The notes under the pieces are model-generated. The model searched no databases, was not told the origin of the DNA, and saw only the letters and a list, made by a program, of their open reading frames with translations. A DNA stretch of 64,000 nucleotides, taken from assembly GCA_023410535.1 (NCBI GenBank), contig JAEYPR010000003.1:62001-126000 (forward strand), written 5' to 3'. Positions 44,493-53,170 of the stretch are shown here, one piece after another (position 1 is the first letter of the stretch; each line of letters begins with the position of its first letter). The position numbers and the translations under genes were made by a program. Source of the DNA: Bacillota bacterium (GTDB lineage: Bacteria > Bacillota > UBA4882 > UBA8346).

Positions 44493-45542
44493 TTATTTCA
44501 GATCATTCCAGGCGATCAAACCGTCGGCCGGAATTGTCCGGGCCGCCTGTCGACCGATGATCATTTCATAGTATTGGGGAGCGATGCCAGTGCCGGGACG
44601 TTTCAAAGTCAACATCTCCGGGCGGATGGTCGCTCCGGCCGGAATCGGTTTGGCGGCGACGATGCTCTTGCGCGCCAGTCGCCGCAGTTCCGTCTCCGCC
44701 CGGTTCGCCAGCTTGCGGCCGTCTCCCAACGCCACTTGCGTTTCTCTGATCGCCTCGACCAACCGGCGAAATTCTTCCGGGACCAATGACGCCTGATGGT
44801 CGGGACCCGACAGATCTTTCGCCAAGGTAAAATGCTTCTCAACCATCACCGCTCCCAACGCCACCGCCGCGACTGCCGCATGAGTCCCCGGCGCGTGGTC
44901 GGAATAGCCCACCGGGAGTTGAAACGCTTCCGCCAATGTGACCATTGCCCGCAAGTTTAATGAATGGTAGGGCGCGGGATAACTTGACACACAATGCAAT
45001 AGCAACAACTGCCGGTTGCCCGTCGCTTCCGCCGTCCGGACCGCGGCCTCGACCTCCCCCAGACCCGCCATTCCGGTGGAAATGATTAACGGCTTGCCAA
45101 GCCGGGCCGCGCATTGGATCAACGGTAAATTGGTCAGTTCGCCGGATGGTATCTTATACGCCGTAACTGCCAATTGCCGTAACGCCTCAACGCTTTCCAC
45201 GTCAAAGACCGAGGCTAAAAAGAGGATCCCTTGGGTTTCAGCGTGTTGTTTCAACGTTTGGAACTGTTCTTTGGTAAGTTGCAGCCGTTGTAACATTGTA
45301 AACTGGTCTTCATCCTCAGGCGAAGCATTCAGTTGGTATTGGGCCTTCGGTGCGTGCCGGGTGATCATCCGTTCCGGCACAAAGGCTTGAAATTTAACGG
45401 CATCGGCACCCGATGCAACGGCCCGGTCGATCAGCTCTAGCGCCAGATCCATCCGGCCATTATGATTCACCCCGATCTCGGCGACGATTAGCACCCTTGG
45501 GTTGTCGGACCGGTCTCCGGTAAACAGATCACTAAACTGCAT
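44493..45542 (-). CDS. neuB: N-acetylneuraminate/legionaminate synthase with SAF domain (set B)
   Basis: A 349-residue NeuB: LIVAEIGVNHNGRMDLALEL (around residue 18), AVKFQAF, ISTGMAG, LHCVSSYPAP and VGYSDHAPG, then a C-terminal SAF/antifreeze domain from about residue 285 (ARKSIVAAKPIPAGATI...IIGRQAARTIPADG). The domain lids the active site. It condenses PEP with ManNAc or its 6-deoxy-4-acetamido form. Unlike the set A enzyme, no phosphatase is needed because the substrate is not phosphorylated. It lies six bases from neuD. Confidence 0.92.
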   Translation of the reverse strand: MQFSDLFTGDRSDNPRVLIVAEIGVNHNGRMDLALELIDRAVASGADAVKFQAFVPERMITRHAPKAQYQLNASPEDEDQFTMLQRLQLTKEQFQTLKQHAETQGILFLASVFDVESVEALRQLAVTAYKIPSGELTNLPLIQCAARLGKPLIISTGMAGLGEVEAAVRTAEATGNRQLLLLHCVSSYPAPYHSLNLRAMVTLAEAFQLPVGYSDHAPGTHAAVAAVALGAVMVEKHFTLAKDLSGPDHQASLVPEEFRRLVEAIRETQVALGDGRKLANRAETELRRLARKSIVAAKPIPAGATIRPEMLTLKRPGTGIAPQYYEMIIGRQAARTIPADGLIAWNDLK

Positions 45543-45548
45543 TGATTT

Positions 45549-46190
45549 TTACTCCCGATTTTCTTTGATAATCCGGGCCGGATTCCCGACCGCGGTCACA
45601 TTGTCGGGCAGATCCCGGATCACCACAGTTCCTGCTCCGATAACGCAGTTGGAGCCAACTTGGACGCCGGGAATCACGATAGCGCCGATTCCCAACATCG
45701 TGGCGGCTCCGATCCTGACATTGCCGGCTAAATGCGCTCCCGGACAGATATGGACATGATCGGCAATGACGCAGTCATGATCGACCGTGGCTCCGGTATT
45801 GATAATACAGTTTTGTCCGACCGCCGCACCGGGACCGACCCATGCTTGGCCGCAAAGCACGGTTCCCGCGCCGATCACCGCCAAAGGGCTCAACGTCGCT
45901 CTGGGATGAATCAGTTGCAGCGGCTGGAGACCGGCCGCCAACGCCCGCTCAAAAAAGCGGCGCCGGATCCGGTTCGCGCCGATCGCCACCACAAATGCCT
46001 CGACCTGCAACCGTTGTCGGCCCGCAAATAAATCCGCAACGGTTCCCTTCAAAGTCATGATGGCACCGGACAGCTGCAACTTCGGATAACGATCGTCAAA
46101 AAACCATAACAGCTCGGCATGGCCTAACGCCCGGATCAGATCGAAAATGACCTTTCCTTGCCCGCCAGCGCCGATTACCGCCACTCTCAT
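45549..46190 (-). CDS. neuD: NeuD/LegH-type sugar O- or N-acetyltransferase
   Basis: A 213-residue PglD-like protein. An N-terminal Rossmann-type domain (VAVIGAGGQGKVIFDLIRAL) is followed by left-handed beta-helix hexapeptide repeats from about residue 95 (IGAGTVLCGQAWVGPGAAVG, ATVDHDCVIADHVHICPGAH, IVIPGVQVGSNCVIGAG). The family transfers acetyl groups from acetyl-CoA to 4-amino sugars of bacillosamine/legionaminic pathways or to sialic acids. It probably N-acetylates the amine introduced by the DegT aminotransferase in the opposite operon, though the two are on different transcripts. Confidence 0.88.
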   Translation of the reverse strand: MRVAVIGAGGQGKVIFDLIRALGHAELLWFFDDRYPKLQLSGAIMTLKGTVADLFAGRQRLQVEAFVVAIGANRIRRRFFERALAAGLQPLQLIHPRATLSPLAVIGAGTVLCGQAWVGPGAAVGQNCIINTGATVDHDCVIADHVHICPGAHLAGNVRIGAATMLGIGAIVIPGVQVGSNCVIGAGTVVIRDLPDNVTAVGNPARIIKENRE

Positions 46191-46367
46191 GCTACACCAT
46201 ACTTTCGATTTGCTATCTATGTCGCCCTAATTTTTCGGGGACGATTTTGATTACACCTACCTAGAAAATCGCTTCGAAGTCCCGACCCGCATTCTTACTT
46301 TCTCCAGACCCCGGTAACAACGAAAGTTTTGTCGGGAAAGAAATTAAACCACATGGTAATCATGGCG

Positions 46368-46402
46368 CCCCCTCTCTGCGCGATCGGAGAGAGGGGGGTG
46401 AG
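46368..46402. repeat. Dispersed hairpin element, copy 2
   Basis: CCCCCTCTCT (46368-46377) pairs with AGAGAGGGGG (46388-46397) and is followed by GTGAG. In the opposite orientation it resembles the hairpin at 5523-5558. It lies in the 46191-46645 gap between neuD and rfbD, which are divergent; otherwise I see no gene there. Confidence 0.5.
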
Positions 46403-46645
46403 TCGACCCCATTTTCATTCCCATCGCTACCCTCAACGAGCCGGAGTGGCCGACTTATCTAAATTTATTTTATTCATTTAACCGCATGGCAGTGATAAAA
46501 GATTCTGCCAATGACTGAGCCGTGATGAAGGAGACTGTGGCGAAGGATTAACAACTTGGCGTGTTTTCTTTCATAAGTTATAGCGTTATACCCGTTTCAA
46601 GAACCCTTCGGTCGATTGAAATATATGGAAGGGGGGTAATGTACG

Positions 46646-47497
46646 GTGAAAATTTTAATTACCGGCGGCAAAGGACAACTAGGGAGTGCCTTAGCCAAAG
46701 TTTTGATCAATGATCAGGTGGAGCTGGTCGACCGGCCCCAACTTGATCTGGCTTCATTTTACGCTACCGGGCAACACTTCAAACTGTACCGTCCGGAATT
46801 GGTGATTCATTGCGCAGCTCGAACCAATGTCGATTACTGCGAGCTTCACCCCGATGGCACCTACCGCAATAATGTCACGGCAACGCGTAACGTCGTGAAT
46901 ATCTGTCAGCGGACCGGCGCGGCTTTGGTCTATATTTCAACCGATTACGTCTTTGACGGCCAAAGTAAGTTTCCCTACCGGGAATACGAGCATTGCAATC
47001 CGATCAATATTTATGGCATGACGAAATACTACGGAGAACAAATCGTCCAGCAGCACCTCTCCCGATTCTATATCATCCGCACCGCTTGGTTATTCGGTGA
47101 TATCGGCGTTAATTTCGTCAAAACCATGCTCCAAAAGATTCCTCTTCAAAAGACCGTGGCGGTGGTGGATGACCAAATTGGTTCGCCCACCTATGCCACG
47201 GATTTAGCGCAAGCCATTAACCGGTTGATTCGGACCGAAGCTTACGGCATCTACCATATCACTAATTCCGGCTGTTGCAGCTGGTATCAGTTTGCCCGGT
47301 TGATCGCCGAACGCCTTGGTGAACATGAAGGGAAGATCAAAGCGATTAACAGCACCCAACTGAATCGCCCGGCGCCACGACCTCAGTACAGTGTTTTAAA
47401 AGATAGTTTTCTGAAGCAATTCGATATTATCATGCCGACTTATCAAGACGCGTTAGATCGGTATTTGAAACCGTATTCTTCACTTAATTACTCATGA
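46646..47497 (+). CDS. rfbD: dTDP-4-dehydrorhamnose reductase (RmlD)
   Basis: A 283-residue SDR of the RmlD family: ILITGGKGQLGSALAKVL, IHCAARTNVDYCELHPD, YISTDYVFDGQ, YGMTKYYGEQIV (Tyr-x3-Lys), VVDDQIGSPTYATDLAQAI. It is the last step of dTDP-L-rhamnose synthesis. The start is a GTG at 46646 after a very G-rich site (GGAAGGGGGG). The matching RfbB and RfbC genes are not in the window, while a RfbA-type enzyme lies at 49932-50645. Confidence 0.9.
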   Translation: MKILITGGKGQLGSALAKVLINDQVELVDRPQLDLASFYATGQHFKLYRPELVIHCAARTNVDYCELHPDGTYRNNVTATRNVVNICQRTGAALVYISTDYVFDGQSKFPYREYEHCNPINIYGMTKYYGEQIVQQHLSRFYIIRTAWLFGDIGVNFVKTMLQKIPLQKTVAVVDDQIGSPTYATDLAQAINRLIRTEAYGIYHITNSGCCSWYQFARLIAERLGEHEGKIKAINSTQLNRPAPRPQYSVLKDSFLKQFDIIMPTYQDALDRYLKPYSSLNYS

Positions 47498-47743
47498 TAG
47501 CGACCGTAACCCGCGACCGTTAATTGTTAGCATCCAACGAAAATCGCGAAGATTATTGTCCCAATATTGAGTGCGACATCGATAGGATATGTCTGCCTTC
47601 GGCCCATTGTGCCAATACCCGAAGTTGTTGGGACGATAGTTTGTTTCCGGTGGGCATAAACGAACATATGATATACGGACTACCGGGACTCCGAATGTCC
47701 TTGCCTTAGATCCAACCCCGAACAAAGTTGCAGGAGCGCTAAA

Positions 47744-48412
47744 ATGCCAAATGACCACCGGATAACCATTATTTGCTCGGCGAAAACCAACGCCAACTTT
47801 CCAGCGCTGAGCAAACACCTGAATTCGCTAATCGTCCCCCCGGGTTATATCGTGGATCAACAGTTAATCAGCGGTGATTCCAGTACAACCCAAGGGTATA
47901 ATTTAGGCCTCCGCAATTCGGAGGCCAAATATAAAATTTATCTGAACCAACACGTTACAATTGCGAATTGTAACCTAATCCGCGATGCCCTTTGTTTGTT
48001 TCAAAACTATCCGCAATTGGGGTTGTTGGGGGTAATCGGGGCGAAACGTTTACCCGCCAACGGCAATTGGCGGGAAGCTCCCGCACGTTACGGGACCATC
48101 GCCTATTTGGGAAAATCGCTGAATTTTCATGAAGTCACGAATGATTACGAACCGGTCCAAGCGGTGGACGGACTGTTCATGATCACCCAGTTCGATCTGA
48201 TCTGGAGCGAAAACTTGTTTAGCGATTATTTCTATGATGCCGCTTATTGCTTAGAGTTCCAGAAAGCCGGTTATCAAGTCGGCATCCCGAAGCAGCCTAA
48301 ACCTTGGTGCGCTTATCATCATCCGGGCGATACCATCTTCCAGTTTTACCAGGAACGCGACAAATTTATTGACGAATATCAACAACTGATACCGAAACTG
48401 TTACCGCAGTAA
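47744..48412 (+). CDS. StrF-like GT-A glycosyltransferase A
   Basis: A 222-residue protein of the family-2-like (StrF, Glyco_tranf_2_5) group. A nucleotide-sugar site begins ITIICSAKTN, the acidic region is YLNQHVTIANCNLIRDAL in place of a strict DxD, and VDGLFMITQFDLIWSENLF and PWCAYHHPGD (final His) follow. GCAGGAG precedes the ATG by seven bases. A second copy lies downstream. The 47498-47743 gap contains nothing recognised. Confidence 0.7.
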   Translation: MPNDHRITIICSAKTNANFPALSKHLNSLIVPPGYIVDQQLISGDSSTTQGYNLGLRNSEAKYKIYLNQHVTIANCNLIRDALCLFQNYPQLGLLGVIGAKRLPANGNWREAPARYGTIAYLGKSLNFHEVTNDYEPVQAVDGLFMITQFDLIWSENLFSDYFYDAAYCLEFQKAGYQVGIPKQPKPWCAYHHPGDTIFQFYQERDKFIDEYQQLIPKLLPQ

Positions 48413-48477
48413 TCATCCTCGCTGATTATGCCATCCACCGTTACCATTACTGGGGAAAAAGTAAAAAAGAGCCGGGA

Positions 48478-49167
48478 GTGTCTCACTTGATCGATAATCA
48501 ACGATTTGAGTTTATTTATTGCGCCAATAATGACGACTTATGTCAGGAATCATTGCATCATTTGACCCGATTGAAGATCCCCGACGGTTTTACGGCGGGG
48601 AATATCATTAGCAAAAACGCCGCCAGCATTGTCAAAGGTTATCAGCAAGCCATGCTCCAGAGCCGCGCCAAATATAAGGTGTATCTTCATCAGGATGTTA
48701 ATATCTTGAATCAAAACTTTCTATTTGACATTGTCGCGCTTTTTAAAAAATATCCTAAGCTCGGTCTTCTTGGGGTATTAGGCGCCAAACGGCTTCCTCC
48801 CAATGGTATTTGGTGGGATGCGGCACAACAATATGGCAAAGTTTATTACTTTGACCAACTAAATCATTGCAATACCGAAGTCACCGGCGATTATGAAAGC
48901 GTTCAAATCGTTGACGGGATGATCATGATCACCCAATATGACTTGCCGTGGCGGGTTGACCGCTTTACCGGATGGCACTTTTATGACGCCTCTCAAAGTC
49001 TTGAGTTTCTCAAAGCCGGTTACGCGGTGGGAGTCCCCCGGCAGGCCGAACCCTGGTGTTCTCATAACAGCACAAGTTCAATGCTGCCCTTTATCATCTA
49101 TCAACAAGTGTTTTGCGATGTATATCAACCGTTTTTAACCGAAAAAGACATTGGTGCGAGTCAGTAA
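48478..49167 (+). CDS. StrF-like GT-A glycosyltransferase B
   Basis: A 229-residue paralog of the preceding protein: FEFIYCANNDDLCQESL, YKVYLHQDVNILNQNFLFD (with HQDV as the metal motif, stronger than in paralog A), GLLGVLGAKRLPPNG and VDGMIMITQYDLPWRVDRF, PWCSHNST. GTG at 48478 has only a weak site; a TTG nine bases later, after GGGAG, would give a start closer to the paralog. Both enzymes probably add related sugars to the same glycan. Confidence 0.7.
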   Translation: MSHLIDNQRFEFIYCANNDDLCQESLHHLTRLKIPDGFTAGNIISKNAASIVKGYQQAMLQSRAKYKVYLHQDVNILNQNFLFDIVALFKKYPKLGLLGVLGAKRLPPNGIWWDAAQQYGKVYYFDQLNHCNTEVTGDYESVQIVDGMIMITQYDLPWRVDRFTGWHFYDASQSLEFLKAGYAVGVPRQAEPWCSHNSTSSMLPFIIYQQVFCDVYQPFLTEKDIGASQ

Positions 49168-49220
49168 TTTTTTACAAACACAGGTTATGAAGGTTATTTT
49201 TTGGGAGGAGCGATATACCC

Positions 49221-49835
49221 ATGTCAACCATTGCCGATCAATTTCATCAACAATATTATGATTCGGGAGTCTGGATGAATACGACCTGGTTAGGCGTACC
49301 GGTTCAGAAACTTCCTCTGGATTTATGGATCTATCAAGAGATCATGAACGAATTAAAACCGGATTTAATCATCGAGTGCGGCACCGCCGACGGCGGAAGC
49401 GCGTATTATCTTGCCTCGTTATGCGATCTGGTGCGGAACGGCCGGATTATCTCCATCGATATTCTCGCCAAACCGCGGCCGCAACATCCCCGGATCACTT
49501 ATCTGACCGGCTCGTCGGTATCAGCCGAAATTCAGACCGCGGTCCGCAACGCAATCAAACCCGGCGAGCGGGTGATGGTCATATTGGATTCCGATCACAG
49601 TTTGGAGCATGTACTGAATGAATTGCGCGCCTATGCGCCGCTGGTTACGTCCGGAAGTTATCTAATTGTCGAAGATACCAACATCAATGGCCACCCGGTG
49701 CTACCGCAATTCGGCCCTGGCCCCATGGAAGCGCTCCAACAGTTCTTAGCGGAAAATAAGGACTTTCAGGTGGATCTATCCCGCGAGAAATTCTTCGTCA
49801 CCTTTTTCCCCAATGGCTTCTTAAAGAAGCTCTAA
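49221..49835 (+). CDS. Cephalosporin hydroxylase (CmcI)-family protein
   Basis: A 204-residue SAM-dependent CmcI-family protein: YDSGVWMNTTWLGVPVQKLP, then the motif I LIIECGTADGGSAYYLA (around residue 50), ISIDI, and VILDSDHSLEHVLNEL followed by YLIVEDTNING. Despite the family name, such proteins in polysaccharide loci are sugar methyltransferases, including rhamnosyl O-methyltransferases. The DSDH and ED motifs give the metal site. GGGAGG precedes the ATG. It lies between glycosyltransferases and rfbA. Confidence 0.8.
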   Translation: MSTIADQFHQQYYDSGVWMNTTWLGVPVQKLPLDLWIYQEIMNELKPDLIIECGTADGGSAYYLASLCDLVRNGRIISIDILAKPRPQHPRITYLTGSSVSAEIQTAVRNAIKPGERVMVILDSDHSLEHVLNELRAYAPLVTSGSYLIVEDTNINGHPVLPQFGPGPMEALQQFLAENKDFQVDLSREKFFVTFFPNGFLKKL

Positions 49836-49855
49836 ATCATTCGCTGTTCCGCCCC

Positions 49856-49892
49856 AAAGAACTGGCCCCTTTGCTCAGGGCGTCAGTTCTTT
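49856..49892. terminator. Stem-loop between convergent genes
   Basis: AAAGAACTG (49856-49864) pairs with CAGTTCTTT (49884-49892), with an inner GCCC/GGGC stem. It lies between the CmcI-like gene and rfbA, whose 3' ends face each other. The T-run is short, so this is a moderate bidirectional terminator. Confidence 0.65.
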
Positions 49893-49931
49893 GACAGCGC
49901 GTTGTTTCATTTCCGCTTCCTCCCGCCATCA

Positions 49932-50645
49932 TTAAACCTCAGCTTGAACATACTGTCCGGCCAGCGCCAGATTTTCAAACGTTCCCGCGTCAATCCACCA
50001 GCCGTGTAAAAACTCAAAGGCCAGTTCCCCACGGGCGATATAGGCATTATTGACATCGGTAATCTCCAGTTCGCCCCGGGTTGAAGGAACTAAGCTTTCA
50101 ATGATCCCAAACACTCTGGCGTCGTAAATGTAAATCCCGGTCACGCAATAATGTGATTTGGGATTGGCCGGCTTCTCCTCAATTCCAACAATCCGACCGT
50201 CTTGCAGATCGGCGACGCCGTAACCCTCCGGATTGGCGACGGCTTTTAAATAAACGAGCGCGCCCTTTGGCGCTTGCGCCATTCGAGCCAAGCCAGCGGT
50301 TAGATCGTCTTGAAAAATGTTATCCCCTAACAGTACAATAAACCGTTCTCGTCCGACAAAGTCCGCGGCCAGCCCCAGCGCATCGGCAATGCCGCCCGCT
50401 TCCTCCTGGATTTTAAATGTTAATTCCATCCCCAATCGTTTACCGTTCCCGTACAAACTGGCGATCTGAAAAGCGCCTAATGCGTTGGTGACAATCAACA
50501 CCTGGTTGACCCCCGCCTGCTTTAACTTAACCAACGGATAGGCGATCATCGGACTCCTGCCCACCGGCAATACATGTTTATTCATATTAACAGTTAACGG
50601 CGCCAAACGCGACCCCGTACCGCCAGCCAAAATCACACCCCGCAT
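49932..50645 (-). CDS. rfbA: Glucose-1-phosphate thymidylyltransferase (RfbA/SpsI-type, short form)
   Basis: A 237-residue nucleotidyltransferase with VILAGGTGSRLAPLTVNMNK (residues about 4-23), FIVLLGDNIFQDDL (metal Asp) and GIEEKPANPKSHYCVTGIYIYD. The short length matches the 240-residue RfbA/SpsI group, which lacks the dimerisation extension of longer RmlA proteins. It makes dTDP-glucose from glucose-1-phosphate and dTTP, the entry to dTDP-rhamnose, and so works with RfbD at 46646. Confidence 0.87.
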   Translation of the reverse strand: MRGVILAGGTGSRLAPLTVNMNKHVLPVGRSPMIAYPLVKLKQAGVNQVLIVTNALGAFQIASLYGNGKRLGMELTFKIQEEAGGIADALGLAADFVGRERFIVLLGDNIFQDDLTAGLARMAQAPKGALVYLKAVANPEGYGVADLQDGRIVGIEEKPANPKSHYCVTGIYIYDARVFGIIESLVPSTRGELEITDVNNAYIARGELAFEFLHGWWIDAGTFENLALAGQYVQAEV

Positions 50646-50791
50646 TCGTCTTCCCCCTCATTTGCAGTACGGTTTATCATATTGGTCATTCGGAAAGTTG
50701 GCTACTTAAATTCCGGTAATTCATGCCAAGGTAATGATTGTTTCAACCGCTACGTATATATGTACAAACAAAGGGAATGAGGTGTTGACCG

Positions 50792-51331
50792 ATGATCCAA
50801 GGCACACGACTGGTTTTACGCGGAATTGAGAAAACGGACTTAACCGACCGCCAACGGTGGTTGAACGATCCGGAAATCATCGTGTTCTTTACCAACCTGG
50901 GCGCAATCCCGCTTCCTTATGAAAAGCTGGGGGAGTGGTACGATCACGTCATCCATAGCGACCGCGAGCTCCACTTTTCAGTGTTTTTGCCTGATGGAAC
51001 CCATATCGGCGGCGCCCAACTCAAAGCGTTGGATTGGAAGAACCGCTCGGTCGAGTTTGGCATGTTCATCGGAGAAAAAAGTCATTGGGGAAAGGGCTAC
51101 GGCACCGAGATCACCCGTTTGTTGGTGGGTTATGCGTTCCAACGGCTCAATCTGCACCGGGTTTGGTTACGGGTCGATCCGGAGAATATCGGAGCGATCC
51201 GGTGTTATCAAAAAGCCGGTTTTCAGCAGGAAGGCGTGTTTCACGATGAAGTATTCCGTGGCGGACGTTATCATGATTCGCTGTTAATGCGGATCTTGGA
51301 GGATGAGTGGCGCTCGGCCAGGCAAGGTTGA
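50792..51331 (+). CDS. GNAT-family acetyltransferase (RimJ/RimL-like)
   Basis: A 179-residue GNAT protein: LVLRGIEKTDLTDRQRWLND (start), VEFGMFIGEKSHWGKGYGTE (acetyl-CoA loop, around residue 90), INLHRVWLRVDPENIGAIRCYQKAGF-like end (NLHRVWLRV, GAIRCYQKAGF). It acetylates an amino group of a protein N-terminus, an amino sugar or a small molecule. Its place in the glycan region, between rfbA and a GT-D glycosyltransferase, suggests an amino-sugar role. Confidence 0.85.
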   Translation: MIQGTRLVLRGIEKTDLTDRQRWLNDPEIIVFFTNLGAIPLPYEKLGEWYDHVIHSDRELHFSVFLPDGTHIGGAQLKALDWKNRSVEFGMFIGEKSHWGKGYGTEITRLLVGYAFQRLNLHRVWLRVDPENIGAIRCYQKAGFQQEGVFHDEVFRGGRYHDSLLMRILEDEWRSARQG

Positions 51332-51405
51332 GCGGGACCGTCCCCGAAGCAATCCGGGAAACGGCCCCGTTTCTCGTTCTTATCCGGCGCCGCTCGCCAT
51401 GGCGC

Positions 51406-52092
51406 TCAGCTCAAATAATGAACCGCGCAACCGAAGTCTAGCGCGCAACGCCCTAGGGTTCTGGCGATCCAAGGGGCCAGAATCAGGCTGGGAATTCCGG
51501 CCGATATAATCGCCAAATCAAATTGGGCTTTGTTCACACAATCCTTAACCCGCGGCAGATCCGCAAAAAAATCAACTTCCGTATGTCCGGCCAATTGAAT
51601 CTGATATTGCGCAAATATCGATTGCAGATTGAGAACATGATTTCCGATTAAATAGACGCGTTTACCTTGCAAATTTTCATACAATCCACCGTCCGAATGA
51701 AGATGTCTGCCAATATAGCCGTCACAAATCCGCCGCGTCGGAATGGAATAGTATTCTACAAAGCCTTGTGCTTCCGGCCAATTTCCGTTGTAAAGCGGAG
51801 CTGGCATTCCGACAATATCGGCATGCAACACTTCCTCCAGTATTTCATTACGAATCGCTGGATCGGTAATATATTTTCGATACGGATCAATCCCGGAGGG
51901 CGAGGGCGGCAGCACCTCAAAACCCGGGATGGTGGGGTACGCTAAAAAAATAATCTCTCCGGTCCCTAAACTAACCAGACTAAGCGGTTGCTGCGCTTCC
52001 AACGCCCGCCGAAAGGCTTCGGCCACTGCCCGCGCAGAGAGCAAATTATTCCGTAAATCCGGAGCCCCCATTCGATCACTTCTTTCACTCAT
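51406..52092 (-). CDS. GT-D fold glycosyltransferase (DUF1792-like)
   Basis: A 228-residue protein similar to the GT-D fold domain found in streptococcal adhesin glycosylation proteins. The hallmark is SLVSLGTGEII at residues about 38-48, corresponding to the (R/S)xGxGE nucleotide-binding turn, followed later by VYLIGNHVLNLQSIF and DLAIISAGIPSLILAPWIA (second nucleotide-binding part). The family uses UDP-sugars with a metal. Its start overlaps the end of the next methyltransferase gene by four bases. The call rests on motifs, not on an alignment. Confidence 0.6.
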   Translation of the reverse strand: MSERSDRMGAPDLRNNLLSARAVAEAFRRALEAQQPLSLVSLGTGEIIFLAYPTIPGFEVLPPSPSGIDPYRKYITDPAIRNEILEEVLHADIVGMPAPLYNGNWPEAQGFVEYYSIPTRRICDGYIGRHLHSDGGLYENLQGKRVYLIGNHVLNLQSIFAQYQIQLAGHTEVDFFADLPRVKDCVNKAQFDLAIISAGIPSLILAPWIARTLGRCALDFGCAVHYLS

Positions 52093-52751
52093 TGCCTTGA
52101 TGAAAGACCATTGGAATCAATCTTTCGAACGGTCTTAATGAAACTATCAAAATAAACGCCCGGTTTCAAGTTAAGCAGGGTCTCGCGGTTGTTGTCCAAA
52201 TCCTGAAAACTCATAGCCGCAATATTTTCCGGCGGATACGCTAAATTGTTTTCCGGCGAACCGCAAGTAACAAAGCCCAAACCGTAATCGTAGTCCAAGA
52301 CAAAAACATGGAGGTCTTGCCGCATCGAGCGTAAATGGACGATCGTGCGCCAGACATCGCCACTACAACCGTCTTGCATTAAACCGATAGTTTTGGGATT
52401 ACAATCATGCATGATAATAATGCCGTTTTTGTTAAGATAACCGAGACAATTCTCGACATCCCGCAACGCTTGGCGATAACTGTGTAACCCGTCGATATAA
52501 GCGAGATCAAGACCCCTGCCTTCAAAAAGTCCAGCCTGATTCGCAAAAAAATCATCACTGGCCATTTGATAATATTGTACGTTCGCCGCTAGCTTTTCCG
52601 TAATTTGGGGCGACGGCGAAACCGGATCGACGCCAATTTTCAATTCCGCATTAATCCGCGAGAAGGTAATCCCTTTGGCGATGCCAATCTCCAAATACGT
52701 CTTTCCTGCGATTGCATCGAAAGATTGTTGAATCAATTGAACAACCGACAT
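52089..52751 (-). CDS. Class I SAM-dependent methyltransferase (Methyltransf_24-like)
   Basis: A 220-residue methyltransferase: TYLEIGIAKGITFSRI (motif I, around residue 18), LDLAYIDGLHSYRQALRDV (around 82), GIIIMHDCNPKTIG (around 111). The pattern IDGLHSY and HDC is that of the FkbM/CmcI-like group. It probably O-methylates a glycan sugar. It is the first gene of a two-gene minus-strand unit with the GT-D gene, with a four-base overlap. Confidence 0.82.
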   Translation of the reverse strand: MSVVQLIQQSFDAIAGKTYLEIGIAKGITFSRINAELKIGVDPVSPSPQITEKLAANVQYYQMASDDFFANQAGLFEGRGLDLAYIDGLHSYRQALRDVENCLGYLNKNGIIIMHDCNPKTIGLMQDGCSGDVWRTIVHLRSMRQDLHVFVLDYDYGLGFVTCGSPENNLAYPPENIAAMSFQDLDNNRETLLNLKPGVYFDSFIKTVRKIDSNGLSSRQ

Positions 52752-52954
52752 CAGCTGTCTCCTTTATTTCGAAATCCATATGCATTCATCGAACTTCAGG
52801 TCTGGCCGGACCGACGCGCATAAAATTGTTTTCTCGATCCGAGTATTCAGAACCGATTCGCTCACAATGCATCTCGTCCTTGATCGTGATATCTTATTTT
52901 GGCTTACGGCAAATCGTGATTATCCCTTTGGTATTATCTGGGATTAGGCGACGG

Positions 52955-53013
52955 CAAAAGGGGCTGCCCGAAATTTCTTTCAGGTCAACCCCTTTTGGCG
53001 CCCAGAAGGGCGC
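52955..53013. other. Pair of adjacent hairpins in a divergent gap
   Basis: The 52752-53170 gap has no gene. It contains a long imperfect stem (CAAAAGGGG at 52955-52963 against CCCCTTTTG at 52989-52997 with further inner pairing), followed directly by GCGCCC/GGGCGC with loop AGAA at 52998-53013. Short T-runs make this a poor terminator; a small structured RNA or dispersed repeat is possible. Confidence 0.45.
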
Positions 53014-53170
53014 TCATTCCGATCCCTTGATCATTATGACAAAAGTTTAAAATTCCAAAATCCGGAGATACTAAAGAAGTTCGCAAGGAAGTTTAATTAA
53101 GGTAGCCTACGGATAACGTACCTGGAGATGCCTTCAATCAGGCGCATAATCGATATAGGAGGCCACCGCG

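Noticed and set aside
47492..47818. Minus-strand open frame of 108 codons between rfbD and the glycosyltransferase
   Set aside because: It runs antisense into a real gene and has no motif or ribosome site.
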